A stretch of DNA of 64,000 nt, taken from VXOI01 sp965197575. GTDB taxonomy: Bacteria; Chloroflexota; Dehalococcoidia; Lucifugimonadales; UBA3495. The notes beneath the pieces are model-generated. The model was not told the DNA's origin, made no database searches, and saw only the letters and a list, made by a program, of their open reading frames with translations. Location of the stretch: assembly GCA_965197575.1 (NCBI GenBank), contig OZ240214.1, positions 4,464,001-4,528,000 on the forward strand, given 5' to 3'. Within the stretch, counting starts at the first letter, position 1, and the number at the start of each line of letters is the position of its first letter. Below, in pieces: positions 1 to 7,482 of this stretch. The position numbers and the translations under genes were made by a program.

Positions 1-805
1 CAGACACAGAAGCCAGGGTCCAACCCGATCCCATACCAGCCCCAACCCCCTGAGCAACAAGCTCAAGTGCGGGTACTGTGCCGTCCAAGGACAGAACAGC
101 AATCTGGAGCTCACCGGCAATAAGAACGACGTGAGACGGCTCCGGTGCTCTTGGAAGAAGGATCACGGTCGCGATACCTGCGTCTTCACGGGCGCCAGAC
201 TGGACAGCGTCCTCGTGGCGGTTTCTGACAGACTGAGGAATCACTACCTCACCGAAGACACTCTCGAAAGCATCATCGACGGAGTCGCCGAGATGAGCAG
301 GGAGTACCTCGAGGAACAGGAAACCAGCAAGTCAGGCATCAGCGACCGTCTGAAGGTGGTCAAAGGCAAAATTGAGAGCGGCAACGAAGCGCTCCTGGAG
401 GCCAGAAAGAGACGCAAGACCCTGAATTCACTCATCGACGAGGTGGACGAACTCGAAAGGGAAAAAGCGGAACTGGAAAAGATGCTTGAAGGAATCGCGG
501 AAGCTACCGAAGAAGCACTCCTTTACGTAAACGACAGGGAGGGAATCATCGAGACGGTGATGAGCCGTAAGATGTTCACAGACCCCGAGGATCCCGAAGC
601 CGTGAGAGATCTGATCGACATCTTCATCGAGAGAGTGGAACTCTTCCAAGACGGACACGGGGTCATCTACTATCACCTGCCGGTCCGCTCCGAAAGACCG
701 GAAGGCATTCCGGCCAAGGAGACCATCCACTTCGAGAAGAGAAATACAAAAGGCCCCGTCGCGATTCAAAGTTGTGTTTTAGAACATAGCACGGGGCTGG
801 GGTGA
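1..805 (+). CDS. Large serine recombinase, C-terminal part (5' end outside window)
   Basis: The frame is open from the window edge, so the catalytic resolvase domain lies upstream and is not seen. What remains is a recombinase zinc beta-ribbon (CGYC near base 70, then paired cysteines in CSWKKDHGRDTC near bases 145-182) and a long charged coiled coil (roughly bases 280-520), followed by a tail with an FIERVELF motif. This is the usual C-terminal layout of large serine integrases and transposases, which cut and rejoin att sites through a covalent serine-DNA link. The last residues (STGLG) and the TGA stop are encoded by the tail of a dispersed palindromic repeat starting at 793, so the native C-terminus may be altered. 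Family assignment is firm; whether it is a prophage or transposon integrase cannot be told. Confidence 0.85.
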   Translation, partial: RHRSQGPTRSHTSPNPLSNKLKCGYCAVQGQNSNLELTGNKNDVRRLRCSWKKDHGRDTCVFTGARLDSVLVAVSDRLRNHYLTEDTLESIIDGVAEMSREYLEEQETSKSGISDRLKVVKGKIESGNEALLEARKRRKTLNSLIDEVDELEREKAELEKMLEGIAEATEEALLYVNDREGIIETVMSRKMFTDPEDPEAVRDLIDIFIERVELFQDGHGVIYYHLPVRSERPEGIPAKETIHFEKRNTKGPVAIQSCVLEHSTGLG

Positions 806-897
806 GGGACAATTCTCCCTGCCATAGTGGTGGCTGTGGCAAGTCAGTTTGCCGGGGGGACGCCCTCACCCTAACCCTCTCCCAGAGGGAGAGGGGA
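793..897. mobile_element. MITE-like copy of palindromic repeat family B
   Basis: The left end is GGGGCTGGGGTGAGGG (793-808) and the right end is its inverted partner (861-897), ending in the CCCTCTCCCAGAGGGAGAGG palindrome. The left palindrome half is missing. The arrangement matches the complete two-ended copy at 6501-6611. The element overlaps the recombinase stop codon. Confidence 0.6.
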
Positions 898-920
898 CAC
901 TTTTTCCGAAAATGAAAAGC

Positions 921-969
921 CTCCGCGTTATCTGCGGTGAACAAAAAACCTCTGTGCGCTCTGTGGTGT
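921..969. repeat. Dispersed repeat family A (decayed copy)
   Basis: Two imperfect arms, CTCCGCGTTATCTGCGGTGAA and CCTCTGTGCGCTCTGTGGTG, resemble the family seen in perfect form at 8134-8197 (ACCACAGAGAGCACAGAGG type). Non-coding. Confidence 0.6.
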
Positions 970-988
970 AGACTAATGCAGAGGAATT

Positions 989-1285
989 ATGACGCTTATT
1001 TCTGAACACCCGGAAACTCGAATTAAAGAGTTGGAGGCTCAGGTCGCCGCGCTGCAAGAGCAACTCGCTCTCTACGAGGCGAGTTCCCCGGAGCGGGTGA
1101 TTGTTCTCCGCACCATCAGCGAGGAAGAGGCGAAGGCCGAAATTATCGGCCTCTTCGCCACCGGCGAGACGCTGTACTACTCCGACATTTCCGAGCGGCT
1201 GCGGATCGACCTGCCGGTGGTGGTGGAAATATGCCGGGAGTTGGAAGCGGCAGGGGCCATCGGCGTCGATGACGACCCTGTTTAA
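989..1285 (+). CDS. Small coiled-coil protein with possible winged-helix C-terminus
   Basis: A 98-residue protein with a GAGG Shine-Dalgarno just upstream of the ATG. Residues 8-32 form a short leucine-zipper-like coiled coil (IKELEAQVAALQEQLALYE). The rest (EEEAKAEIIGLFATGETLYYSDISERL followed by VVVEICRELEAAGAI) looks like a helix-turn-helix or winged-helix fold, which would suggest DNA binding. No family was recognised. It overlaps the next small frame by 17 bases and lies between repeat-family copies. Confidence 0.6.
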   Translation: MTLISEHPETRIKELEAQVAALQEQLALYEASSPERVIVLRTISEEEAKAEIIGLFATGETLYYSDISERLRIDLPVVVEICRELEAAGAIGVDDDPV

Positions 1286-1457
1286 CGCCGGCGACGCCCT
1301 GCGGGGCGAGCGCATCGCCATCAACGCCCGGCGGTTGAGCGGCCCCAGGCTGGTCAACCAGTCGGGCCGCCACAAGGCCAGCAGCATCACCGCCCGCGAC
1401 AACGTCTACTGCGTGATCGAAAAGCCCCTCTCGGTCCGCCCCAAGAAGCCGGTTTAA
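1269..1457 (+). CDS. Small hypothetical protein overlapping the previous gene
   Basis: A 62-residue frame (MTTLFNAGDALRGERI... to ...SVRPKKPV) starts inside the end of the preceding gene, a spacing that would allow translational coupling. Its codon use looks like real coding sequence, with G/C at most third positions. It could instead be the tail of the upstream protein after a frameshift. No family recognised. Confidence 0.45.
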   Translation: MTTLFNAGDALRGERIAINARRLSGPRLVNQSGRHKASSITARDNVYCVIEKPLSVRPKKPV

Positions 1458-1470
1458 CGCAAAGGCCTTT

Positions 1471-1526
1471 TTCACCGCAGAGGACGCGGAGTAAAACAAC
1501 AAAATCTCCGCGTCCTCCGCGGTGAA
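1471..1526. repeat. Dispersed repeat family A, near-perfect inverted repeat
   Basis: Arms 1471-1491 and 1506-1526 (TTCACCGCAGAGGACGCGGAG and its inverse) pair with one mismatch around a 14-base A-rich loop. It sits between convergent genes and could fold into a strong hairpin acting as a bidirectional terminator. Confidence 0.75.
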
Positions 1527-1543
1527 TAAAAAGGGCTTTGCCG

Positions 1544-1732
1544 TTATAGCAGCTTGATTAGGGCGACTGCCAGCCCGGCGACACCCGCAACCAGCCCGGC
1601 AAGACCCAACATGCTCGCTATCATCCAGCGGACCAGCCGGCTCTCCATTTGGTAGAGGTCGGCCTTGGTCGCCAGATGCTCATAAGACGCTTCCAGACGG
1701 CTGACCCGTTCCTCGACAGGCAATGTATACAT
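1544..1732 (-). CDS. Small membrane-anchored coiled-coil protein (CCDC90/DUF1640-like)
   Basis: A 62-residue protein. The start is set at the ATG at 1732 because GGGGGGAG precedes it; an upstream in-frame extension runs through a repeat copy and is unlikely. It has a short coiled coil containing LATKADLYQMESRL, then a C-terminal hydrophobic helix of about 24 residues (MIASMLGLAGLVAGVAGLAV). This is the same plan, including the ATKADL motif, as the divergent neighbour at 1884, so the two are probably related. Function unknown; tail-anchored membrane scaffolds of this kind are common but poorly characterised. Confidence 0.7.
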   Translation of the reverse strand: MYTLPVEERVSRLEASYEHLATKADLYQMESRLVRWMIASMLGLAGLVAGVAGLAVALIKLL

Positions 1733-1771
1733 GGTTCTCCCCCCAAATACGGCCCTGAGTGGAAGCCTTAT

Positions 1772-1837
1772 TTTACCACGGAGGAACGCGGAGAGCGCGG
1801 AGTAAAACAAAAAATCATCCGCGCCCTCTGCGGTAAA
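1772..1837. repeat. Dispersed repeat family A
   Basis: The left arm TTTACCACGGAGGAACGCGG and right arm CGCGCCCTCTGCGGTAAA form an imperfect inverted repeat between the two divergent coiled-coil genes. Confidence 0.7.
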
Positions 1838-1847
1838 CCCCCCGTCT

Positions 1848-1877
1848 TTGCTGGCCGGCGTCCCGGCGTAATATAAT
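1848..1877 (+). promoter_or_regulatory. Probable sigma70 promoter, leaderless-type
   Basis: A perfect TATAAT (1872-1877) lies six bases before the ATG at 1884, with a weak TTGCTG at 1848-1853 (18-base spacer). No Shine-Dalgarno is present, so transcription would start at or near the ATG. Confidence 0.55.
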
Positions 1878-1883
1878 CCTGCC

Positions 1884-2324
1884 ATGTTCGACACCTATAG
1901 AGCGGTTGCCTCCCTGAAAGAGGTCGGCTTGGAGGAAGAAGTGGCCGTGGCCGTGGTCAACGCCATTGCCGACGCCATGACCGGCAACGTCGCCACCAAG
2001 GCCGACCTGGTCCAGTTGGAGGCCGCCCTAAAGGCCGACCTGGTCCAGTTGGAGGCCGCCCTAAAGACCGACCTGGTCCAGCTGGAGGCCGCCCTAAAGA
2101 CCGACATCGCCGAAGCGCGTGTGGAACTCAAGACCGACATCGCCGAGCTGCGCGTGGGACTCAAGACCGACATCGCCGAGCTGCGCGTGGAACTCAAGAC
2201 CGACATCTCCCAGCTTGAGGCGAGTATGTTCAAGAACATGCTCTTCGGGGCCATTGCCATCATCACCTCTGTTGTCGGCATCAACACCGGCATCACCTTC
2301 GCCTTGTTGAAACTCGTGGGCTGA
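1884..2324 (+). CDS. Coiled-coil protein with 11-residue repeats and C-terminal membrane anchor (CCDC90/DUF1640-like)
   Basis: A 146-residue protein. An N-terminal helical segment is followed from residue 39 by seven tandem 11-residue units of the type K-A/T-D-L/I-V-Q-L-E-A-A-L, ending in a hydrophobic C-terminal helix (AIAIITSVVGINTGITFALL). Eleven-residue periodicity implies a right-handed coiled coil. Units 1-3 are nearly identical at DNA level and units 4-6 form a second subtype, showing recent internal duplication. The layout matches DUF1640/CCDC90-like proteins; no enzymatic role is suggested. It is transcribed divergently from the related gene at 1544-1732. Confidence 0.8.
   Translation: MFDTYRAVASLKEVGLEEEVAVAVVNAIADAMTGNVATKADLVQLEAALKADLVQLEAALKTDLVQLEAALKTDIAEARVELKTDIAELRVGLKTDIAELRVELKTDISQLEASMFKNMLFGAIAIITSVVGINTGITFALLKLVG
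1998..2228 (+). repeat. 33-bp tandem repeat inside the coiled-coil gene (7 units)
   Basis: Seven in-frame 33-base units. The first three (AAGGCCGACCTGGTCCAGTT type) and the next ones (AAGACCGACATCGCCGAGCT type) are close copies. Unit number could vary by slippage while keeping the frame. Confidence 0.9.
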
Positions 2325-2333
2325 CGGGTTTCT

Positions 2334-2417
2334 TTTCACCACAGATCCCGCGGAGAGCACAGAGGTTTTTTGAGAATACCCCAAATCTCTGCGCCCTCTG
2401 CGCTCTCTGCGTTTAAC
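2334..2417. repeat. Dispersed repeat family A
   Basis: The left arm TTCACCACAGATCCCGCGG with GAGAGCACAGAGG, and the right arm CTCTGCGCTCTCTGCGTTTA, lie directly after the coiled-coil gene. Imperfect inverted repeat. Confidence 0.7.
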
Positions 2418-2796
2418 CGTCCCCCCGGCCCCACGTAATTCTCTCGTAATTCTTGGCGGGGTTTAATGGGGGTGTTGCATTTTGCTTTTTGGCTGGCCTG
2501 AGAGTCATTGACAAGCCGAAAAGCCGGGATGCACACTGGCATTAACCTATTTCCAGCCGGGGACGGTGGGTTCGCGGCGCGAGGGGATGGCGTTGCTTCC
2601 GGCGCGCACTACTTCTTCTTTCCCAGCGCTATTCCCTCCGGCGTCCCCAGGCTGCTACGGGGGTCGGGTATGTAGCTAAACCCCATCCGCCCGGGGCGGA
2701 ACACCAGCGGCCAACCCGCGTGGGGCGAAGCGGCTTTCACCAAAATCGACCGTTCGGGCTTCGCTTCAGCCAAGAGGTACAAGGAGAAAGGACTAA
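2418..2796. other. Gene-free leader upstream of the IPT-repeat protein
   Basis: This GC-rich stretch has several potential stems (for example CCGCCCGGGGCGG near 2687-2699, and GCGAAGCGGC near 2727 against GCTTCGCTTC near 2759). I could not match it to a known riboswitch or RNA family. It ends with the strong Shine-Dalgarno AAGGAGAAAGG of the next gene. It may be a structured 5' UTR or the remains of a gene. Confidence 0.4.
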
Positions 2797-5571
2797 ATGA
2801 GCACAAAAACAGGCAAAACCTTCGGCCTGGCCCTGATCATGGCGGTGGGCATCCTCGCCGTCCTGTTCGCGCTGGGCACTTTCAGCTCCCAACAGGCGGG
2901 GGCGGCGACTTCCGGCGTATCCCTAAGCGTTGACGATACCAAGCCCGGTGCCGAAGATGTCGAAGTTACCGTCAAGTTCACCGATAGTGAGGCGTTAAGC
3001 GGTGGTGCAACTCCAGACCCAGACGAAATTGTTGTCGTGCTCACAGGCTTTACCGTCACTACTGATAGTGACGTTGATAGCGTGACAGTCAGCGGCACAG
3101 ATTCCGAAGGTGAGGACGTGATGTCCACGATCACCTCCGGCAATGGCACTATAGCTGTAGATACCACTGCAGCGGTGGTAGAGGATCCCAACACTGACGC
3201 GATTGAAGCGATGGCTGCTTTCACGACAGTGACCATAACGCTCTCGAATGACATCGATGATGTCACGGACGGGGACCAGCCGTTGACGTTCAAGGCCAAC
3301 ACGGAAATCACACTCGTGTTTGCGGATGGAATCGACAACCCCGACACCCCTGTGTACGCAATGGCCACGGTAGACGGGGAAGAGAGCAACGAGGTCGGTC
3401 TGGGCGTCCACCTTGACGTCAGTCCGAAGGGCGCTGGGGCCGCAGCCCGCGTCATAGTCGAAATAGGGACCGAGGAGGGGTTGGACACCGCCGGTGCCGA
3501 GGGAAACAACTTGGAAGAGATAGTCATCGACATGGGGAGTTTTGGGCTGCCCCCCGTTATCGACATCGATGACGTATCTTTGCGCGGCTTAGCTTCCAAC
3601 GGTATGACAGAGACGATGAGAGGGACACCGGACGACGTTCAAATTTCGGGATCCATGGTTACGATAACCGTGGATGATATGGACCAACGTGACGAAACTG
3701 CTGCTGCTGGCTTCCAAGGCTTGAGCCCGCACTTCAGGATCATATTCGAACGGAGTGCCGGGATAACCGTCCCGACGACGTCGGGTAGTTACTCGGTAAA
3801 GGTCGTACAAGTGACAGATGAGGCCAGGGAGGACACCCCGTACGACCCCGCCGTGGCAAGCAATGCCATCATGGTCGCCGAGTCCCTGAGCATCAAGCCG
3901 GACAAAGGGCCGACTGGGACCGAGGTGACGGTTACCGGCAAGGGATTTGGGAGCGACATTACCTCGCTGTTCATCGACACCGTTCGCCAAATCGACGATC
4001 CTGCCGACGATGGCGATATGATCGACGACCCCGGCACTCCTGACGGCAAGCCGGAGAACGACGAGCATGAAATCGCAACCACCATCGACGTTGATAAAGG
4101 GACGTTCTCCTATACCTTCACCGTCGATAGTAACTTCTCGGATGTCAACTACATCAACGTCCTGAAAGCCAACGGTACGTCCTACAGGACCGGCGCTCAC
4201 AACGCTGATGACAATGCCTATCCGACGTTCACCGTCACCGGAAAGATTTCACTGAGCACGGTCTCCGCCAAGCCCGGGCAAGAGATCACCGTGACCCTGG
4301 CCAACTTCAGTGAAGGTAGGGCCAGCGCCACCATTGGCGGCCAGGAGCTATTCCCGAGTGAGGGCACGGACGGGTCGGACGATATCGAGGCCGTTATCCC
4401 TGTCGACCTGACCATAGGCAAGCACCAAATCAAGGTAACGGTTGTCCCGACTGATGGCGGCGACGACGAGACCGGCACCGCCGACATCACCGTCGAGGGC
4501 CTGCCGCTGGACGTGAGCCCCACGTCGGCTGTTCCTGGACAGGATATAACGATCAAGGGGTCCGGGTTCACCAAGCAGGCTAAGATTTTAGTGATCATGG
4601 TCGGCGGCGAGACAGCCGACTTACCCGACACCTCTATCCTGGTCAACAGTTCCGGGAACTTCGTCGCGAACATCGAGATACCCGACAGCGTCACCGACGA
4701 GGGGGATGATGTCTTGGTCGAGGTCCGGGAGAGCGATACAGACGCCGATCCCAACCCCGGCAACAACCGCCAGGGCGTGGCCCGCATAACCATCCCCAAA
4801 GAGACCCTAACGCTGAATCCGGAGACCAGCCGCCCGGATACGACCGTGGTGGCCAGCGGGACGGGCTATGTCGCCGGTGCGGTAGTCGAGATCGAATACG
4901 ATGGCAAGACCGTGGTCTCGGTCAACGCCGACAGCACCGGTAACTGGACCAAGGCTTTCGTAGTCCCGACTGACAAACCGGTCGGAAACGAGTACACCGT
5001 TAAGGCGGTGGGTGACAATGACGTTGCTGCGAAGAGCGCCAGCGAGACCCATACCATTCCTGGCGGCGGGCTCACGGTTAGCCCCCTGCAAGGCAGGCCC
5101 GGAACTTCAGTCAGCATTACCGGGGACGGCTTCACCGCGTACCGCCCGGTCAGTTCCATCACGGTCGGCGGCCTCGGCGTGCTGACGGGAATCATCAACA
5201 CCGACGCGGATGGCGACTTCTCGGCGACCATTCTTCTACCGGCCCTGCCTGAGGGTACTCACTCGCTGGTCGTCAAGGTCGGCGACGACACCGAGAGTGT
5301 CGTGTTCACCGTCGGCGAGGCCGGCGCTGCCGTCCTGCCCACTGGTGAGGTGTTCAAGGCGCTGATCGATGCGGACAACCTGGAACGGGTCTACCACTAC
5401 GTCAACGCCACTGCCGAGTGGCTCGTCTACGACCCGCGCCCGGACTTCGCGGAGTTCAACGACTACACCGAGTCCACCAGCGGCCAGGCCGTTTGGGTCA
5501 AGGTGACCAATGCCGCGCAATTCCAGGGCGAGCCCCTGTTCGCAGGCTGGAACCTCATCGTCCTGCGGTAA
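2797..5571 (+). CDS. Secreted multi-domain IPT/TIG-repeat surface protein
   Basis: A 924-residue protein with a Sec signal peptide (hydrophobic segment at residues 9-30, then AGA-type cleavage region near TFSSQQAGAA). The N-terminal 350 residues resemble a cohesin- or adhesin-like beta region. From about residue 365 there are at least five IPT/TIG-like modules, each opening with a motif such as SIKPDKGPTGTEVTVTGKGF, LSTVSAKPGQEITVTL, LDVSPTSAVPGQDITIKGSG or LTVSPLQGRPGTSVSITGDG. The last 80 residues (FKALIDADNLERVYHYVNA to GWNLIVLR) form a distinct C-terminal domain that I recall from other secreted Chloroflexota proteins. The protein is acidic throughout. Likely an envelope or S-layer-associated protein; it precedes a collagen-like protein in the same orientation. 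Confidence 0.75.
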   Translation: MSTKTGKTFGLALIMAVGILAVLFALGTFSSQQAGAATSGVSLSVDDTKPGAEDVEVTVKFTDSEALSGGATPDPDEIVVVLTGFTVTTDSDVDSVTVSGTDSEGEDVMSTITSGNGTIAVDTTAAVVEDPNTDAIEAMAAFTTVTITLSNDIDDVTDGDQPLTFKANTEITLVFADGIDNPDTPVYAMATVDGEESNEVGLGVHLDVSPKGAGAAARVIVEIGTEEGLDTAGAEGNNLEEIVIDMGSFGLPPVIDIDDVSLRGLASNGMTETMRGTPDDVQISGSMVTITVDDMDQRDETAAAGFQGLSPHFRIIFERSAGITVPTTSGSYSVKVVQVTDEAREDTPYDPAVASNAIMVAESLSIKPDKGPTGTEVTVTGKGFGSDITSLFIDTVRQIDDPADDGDMIDDPGTPDGKPENDEHEIATTIDVDKGTFSYTFTVDSNFSDVNYINVLKANGTSYRTGAHNADDNAYPTFTVTGKISLSTVSAKPGQEITVTLANFSEGRASATIGGQELFPSEGTDGSDDIEAVIPVDLTIGKHQIKVTVVPTDGGDDETGTADITVEGLPLDVSPTSAVPGQDITIKGSGFTKQAKILVIMVGGETADLPDTSILVNSSGNFVANIEIPDSVTDEGDDVLVEVRESDTDADPNPGNNRQGVARITIPKETLTLNPETSRPDTTVVASGTGYVAGAVVEIEYDGKTVVSVNADSTGNWTKAFVVPTDKPVGNEYTVKAVGDNDVAAKSASETHTIPGGGLTVSPLQGRPGTSVSITGDGFTAYRPVSSITVGGLGVLTGIINTDADGDFSATILLPALPEGTHSLVVKVGDDTESVVFTVGEAGAAVLPTGEVFKALIDADNLERVYHYVNATAEWLVYDPRPDFAEFNDYTESTSGQAVWVKVTNAAQFQGEPLFAGWNLIVLR

Positions 5572-5655
5572 GGGCAACCTTCCGGCAAGGGACACTCGGG
5601 GCCGTCCGGCGGGCGGCCCCGCCCACCACACCGCGTGTGACACTAGGAGGACCGA

Positions 5656-6414
5656 ATGACCAAAAGTAAATTCTTGGCCTTGTTCACGGCCATGGTCCTG
5701 TTGCTCAGCCTGCCGGCGGCGGCGGCGCTGGCGCAGGTGCCCGCTCTTCCCCACACCTTCGTAGGAAGCGTGATGATGGGCGAGGAGATGGCGGCCGAAG
5801 GCACCATGGTGGTCGCCATGATCGACGGGGAGAAGGCGGGCAACGCCGAGGTGATGATGGACGGCAAGTACCGTCTGCAAATCATCCTCGAAAGCGCCCC
5901 GGCCGACGACACGGTGAGCTTCATGGTCGGCGAAATGGACGCAATGGAAACCGGCATGTACATGGCGGGCGACAACGTGATGCTCGACCTGACCTCCGAC
6001 GCGATGATGATGCCGGAGCCCGACAAGCCGATGATGATGGTCGGCCCGCAGGGCGAAAGGGGTATGCAGGGCGAGGCCGGCGAACCCGGCGCTGACGGCC
6101 CGGCGGGCGCAGTCGGCAGGGCCGGAGCCGCCGGTCCCGCAGGCCCGGCGGGCTCTGACGGCTCTGACGGCTCTGACGGCGCGAAGGGCGACACGGGAGC
6201 CACCGGCTCCGCAGGCTCCGACGGCAATGACGGCAATGACGGCAATGACGGCGCCGCCGGGTCCGCGGGCGCTGACGGCACGGCCGGCGCGAAGGGCGAC
6301 ACGGGAGCCACCGGCCCCGCAGGCGGCGGCATCCTGGGCATCATTGCCCTGATCGTCGGCATAGTGGCCTTGGTGGCCGCGGGCGGCGCATTCCTGGCAG
6401 GCCGTCGCAGCTAA
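5656..6414 (+). CDS. Collagen-like (Gly-X-Y) secreted protein with C-terminal membrane anchor
   Basis: A 252-residue protein with AGGAGG ahead of the ATG. There is a signal peptide at residues 1-27 (ALFTAMVLLLSLPAAAALAQ), then a methionine-rich globular head (about residues 28-133, with MMGEEM, MMMPEP and MMMVG clusters). An uninterrupted Gly-X-Y region of roughly 30 triplets follows (about residues 134-225), including GSDGSDGSDG, GNDGNDGNDG and two copies of GAKGDTGATG. A C-terminal transmembrane helix (ILGIIALIVGIVALVAAGGA) ends in GRRS. Bacterial collagen-like stalks form triple helices that project the head domain from the cell. It ends in a strong terminator and may be co-expressed with the IPT protein 84 bases upstream. 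Confidence 0.85.
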   Translation: MTKSKFLALFTAMVLLLSLPAAAALAQVPALPHTFVGSVMMGEEMAAEGTMVVAMIDGEKAGNAEVMMDGKYRLQIILESAPADDTVSFMVGEMDAMETGMYMAGDNVMLDLTSDAMMMPEPDKPMMMVGPQGERGMQGEAGEPGADGPAGAVGRAGAAGPAGPAGSDGSDGSDGAKGDTGATGSAGSDGNDGNDGNDGAAGSAGADGTAGAKGDTGATGPAGGGILGIIALIVGIVALVAAGGAFLAGRRS

Positions 6415-6442
6415 CCACCACCGCCGCACACCCCGGCAACCC

Positions 6443-6476
6443 CAAGGGCGCCCCCACCAGGGCGCCCTTGTTTATT
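6443..6476 (+). terminator. Rho-independent terminator
   Basis: An 11-bp perfect stem (CAAGGGCGCCC at 6443-6453 with GGGCGCCCTTG at 6460-6470), six-base loop and TTTATT tail, 28 bases after the collagen-like gene. Confidence 0.85.
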
Positions 6477-6500
6477 AAACGCCGGGAACGCCCTTCCGTT

Positions 6501-6611
6501 CCCCCTCTCCCTGGGGAGAGGGCTGGGGTGAGGGGGAAATCCTTCGCATGAGCGACGGTTGGACTGCGGGGGGACGCCCTCACCCTGACCCTCTCCCAGA
6601 GGGAGAGGGGA
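6501..6611. mobile_element. Complete MITE-like element of repeat family B
   Basis: Inverted ends at 6501-6538 and 6575-6611 each consist of a CCCTCTCCC...GGGAGAGGG palindrome plus an inward GGGTGAGGG tail, separated by a 36-base non-coding spacer. These are the same ends that flank the DUF559 nuclease gene at 33976-34397, so this looks like a nuclease-free internal-deletion copy. Confidence 0.7.
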
Positions 6612-6628
6612 CTTTTGGACGCGCCCCC

Positions 6629-6650
6629 CTCGGCGCTCTCGGCGTTTAAT
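6629..6650. repeat. Dispersed repeat family A, single arm
   Basis: CTCGGCGCTCTCGGCGTTTAAT matches one arm of family A and lies just past the 3' end of the MBL-fold gene. Confidence 0.5.
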
Positions 6651-6654
6651 AAAA

Positions 6655-7299
6655 CTAGGTGGCGCGGCGTTGGACGGTGAGGAGGACGAGGCGGACGTCG
6701 GCGGGAGTGGAGCTGGGCGTAACCTGTAGGCGGGCTTGGGGCTGCACGGCGTCCAGGCCCATGCGGCGGAGGAAGGCGTCGGCGGGGTCGAGGGGCACGT
6801 TGACCCGCTCGTGGGCGTGGTGCATGGGAACGACGATGCGGGGGTCGAGGTCCTGCACGGTCTGGTGGACTTGGTCGACGCCCAGGGTGCAGCGGCCGCC
6901 GGCGGGGACCAGCAGCACGTCGACCGGCTTGAGATCGTCGACCTGGCGGGTGGCCAGCGGGGCGTCGATGTCGCCGAGGTGGCAGATGTTGACGCCGTCG
7001 ATCTCGATGGAGTAGGCGACGTTGCGCTGTTCCTGGGGCCGTCCGGGGGCCAGCGGGGTCATCACGCCCCGGACGGCAATGCCGTTGTACTCGTACTCGC
7101 CGGGGGAGCGGAAGACCTTGGGCTCGCCGGCGACGCCCTGCCAGTTGGAGTGGTTGGGGTGGGTGTTGCTGACGGTGACGACGGAGGCGGGGCGAACGTC
7201 GGGACGCAGACCAAGCCCGGCCGGGTAGGGGTCGGTGACCACCACCATGTCGGCCGAGCTGAGCCGAAAGCAGGAATGCCCCAGCCAAGCTATGTCCAC
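6655..7299 (-). CDS. MBL-fold metal-dependent hydrolase
   Basis: 214 residues from a GTG at 7299, chosen because VDIAWLGHSCFRL matches the family's usual N-terminus (xITWLGHSCFRI); a TTG ten codons upstream is an alternative. Metallo-beta-lactamase-fold features are THPNHSNW (a divergent HxHxDH site), GEYEYNGIAVRGV, CHLGDIDAPL and VVPMHHAHE. This is the UlaG/UPF0173-like branch of cytosolic hydrolases, often acting on phosphodiesters or lactones. The divergent first metal motif means activity is uncertain. It is a lone minus-strand gene flanked by repeats. Confidence 0.75.
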   Translation of the reverse strand: MDIAWLGHSCFRLSSADMVVVTDPYPAGLGLRPDVRPASVVTVSNTHPNHSNWQGVAGEPKVFRSPGEYEYNGIAVRGVMTPLAPGRPQEQRNVAYSIEIDGVNICHLGDIDAPLATRQVDDLKPVDVLLVPAGGRCTLGVDQVHQTVQDLDPRIVVPMHHAHERVNVPLDPADAFLRRMGLDAVQPQARLQVTPSSTPADVRLVLLTVQRRAT

Positions 7300-7332
7300 A
7301 AGCCCAACCCCGAGTAACGCATAGACCAATTA

Positions 7333-7427
7333 GAACACAGAGAACACAGAGAACACAGAGATTTTTCGGGTTAAATCTAAAAAAACTCTGTATATCTCTG
7401 CGCCCCTCTGCGCTCTCCGCGTTAAAC
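7333..7427. repeat. Dispersed repeat family A, expanded copy
   Basis: The left arm carries three tandem AACACAGAG units (7333-7360). The right arm reads TCTCTGCGCCCCTCTGCGCT with CTCCGCGTTAAA. It lies upstream of the MBL gene and of the promoter for the gene at 7483. Confidence 0.7.
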
Positions 7428-7446
7428 GTCCCCCGCCACCCCGCGT

Positions 7447-7476
7447 TTGACAGTGGCGCGAGGGCGGTGCTAACGT
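7447..7476 (+). promoter_or_regulatory. Probable sigma70 promoter, leaderless-type
   Basis: A perfect TTGACA (7447-7452), 18-base spacer and extended -10 TGCTAACGT (7468-7476), six bases before the ATG at 7483; no Shine-Dalgarno. Confidence 0.55.
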
Positions 7477-7482
7477 GGCGAA

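Noticed and set aside
1998..2228. 33-base tandem repeats considered as a CRISPR array
   Set aside because: Units are contiguous without spacers, are translated in frame and form a coiled coil.
2418..2796. Structured leader considered as a riboswitch (c-di-GMP, cobalamin, TPP, glycine)
   Set aside because: None of the conserved cores of these classes could be found; kept only as an unassigned leader.
5236..6429. Long minus-strand open frame over the IPT and collagen-like genes
   Set aside because: Low-complexity His/Ala/Arg product created by reading the Gly-X-Y repeats backwards; no start signal or family.
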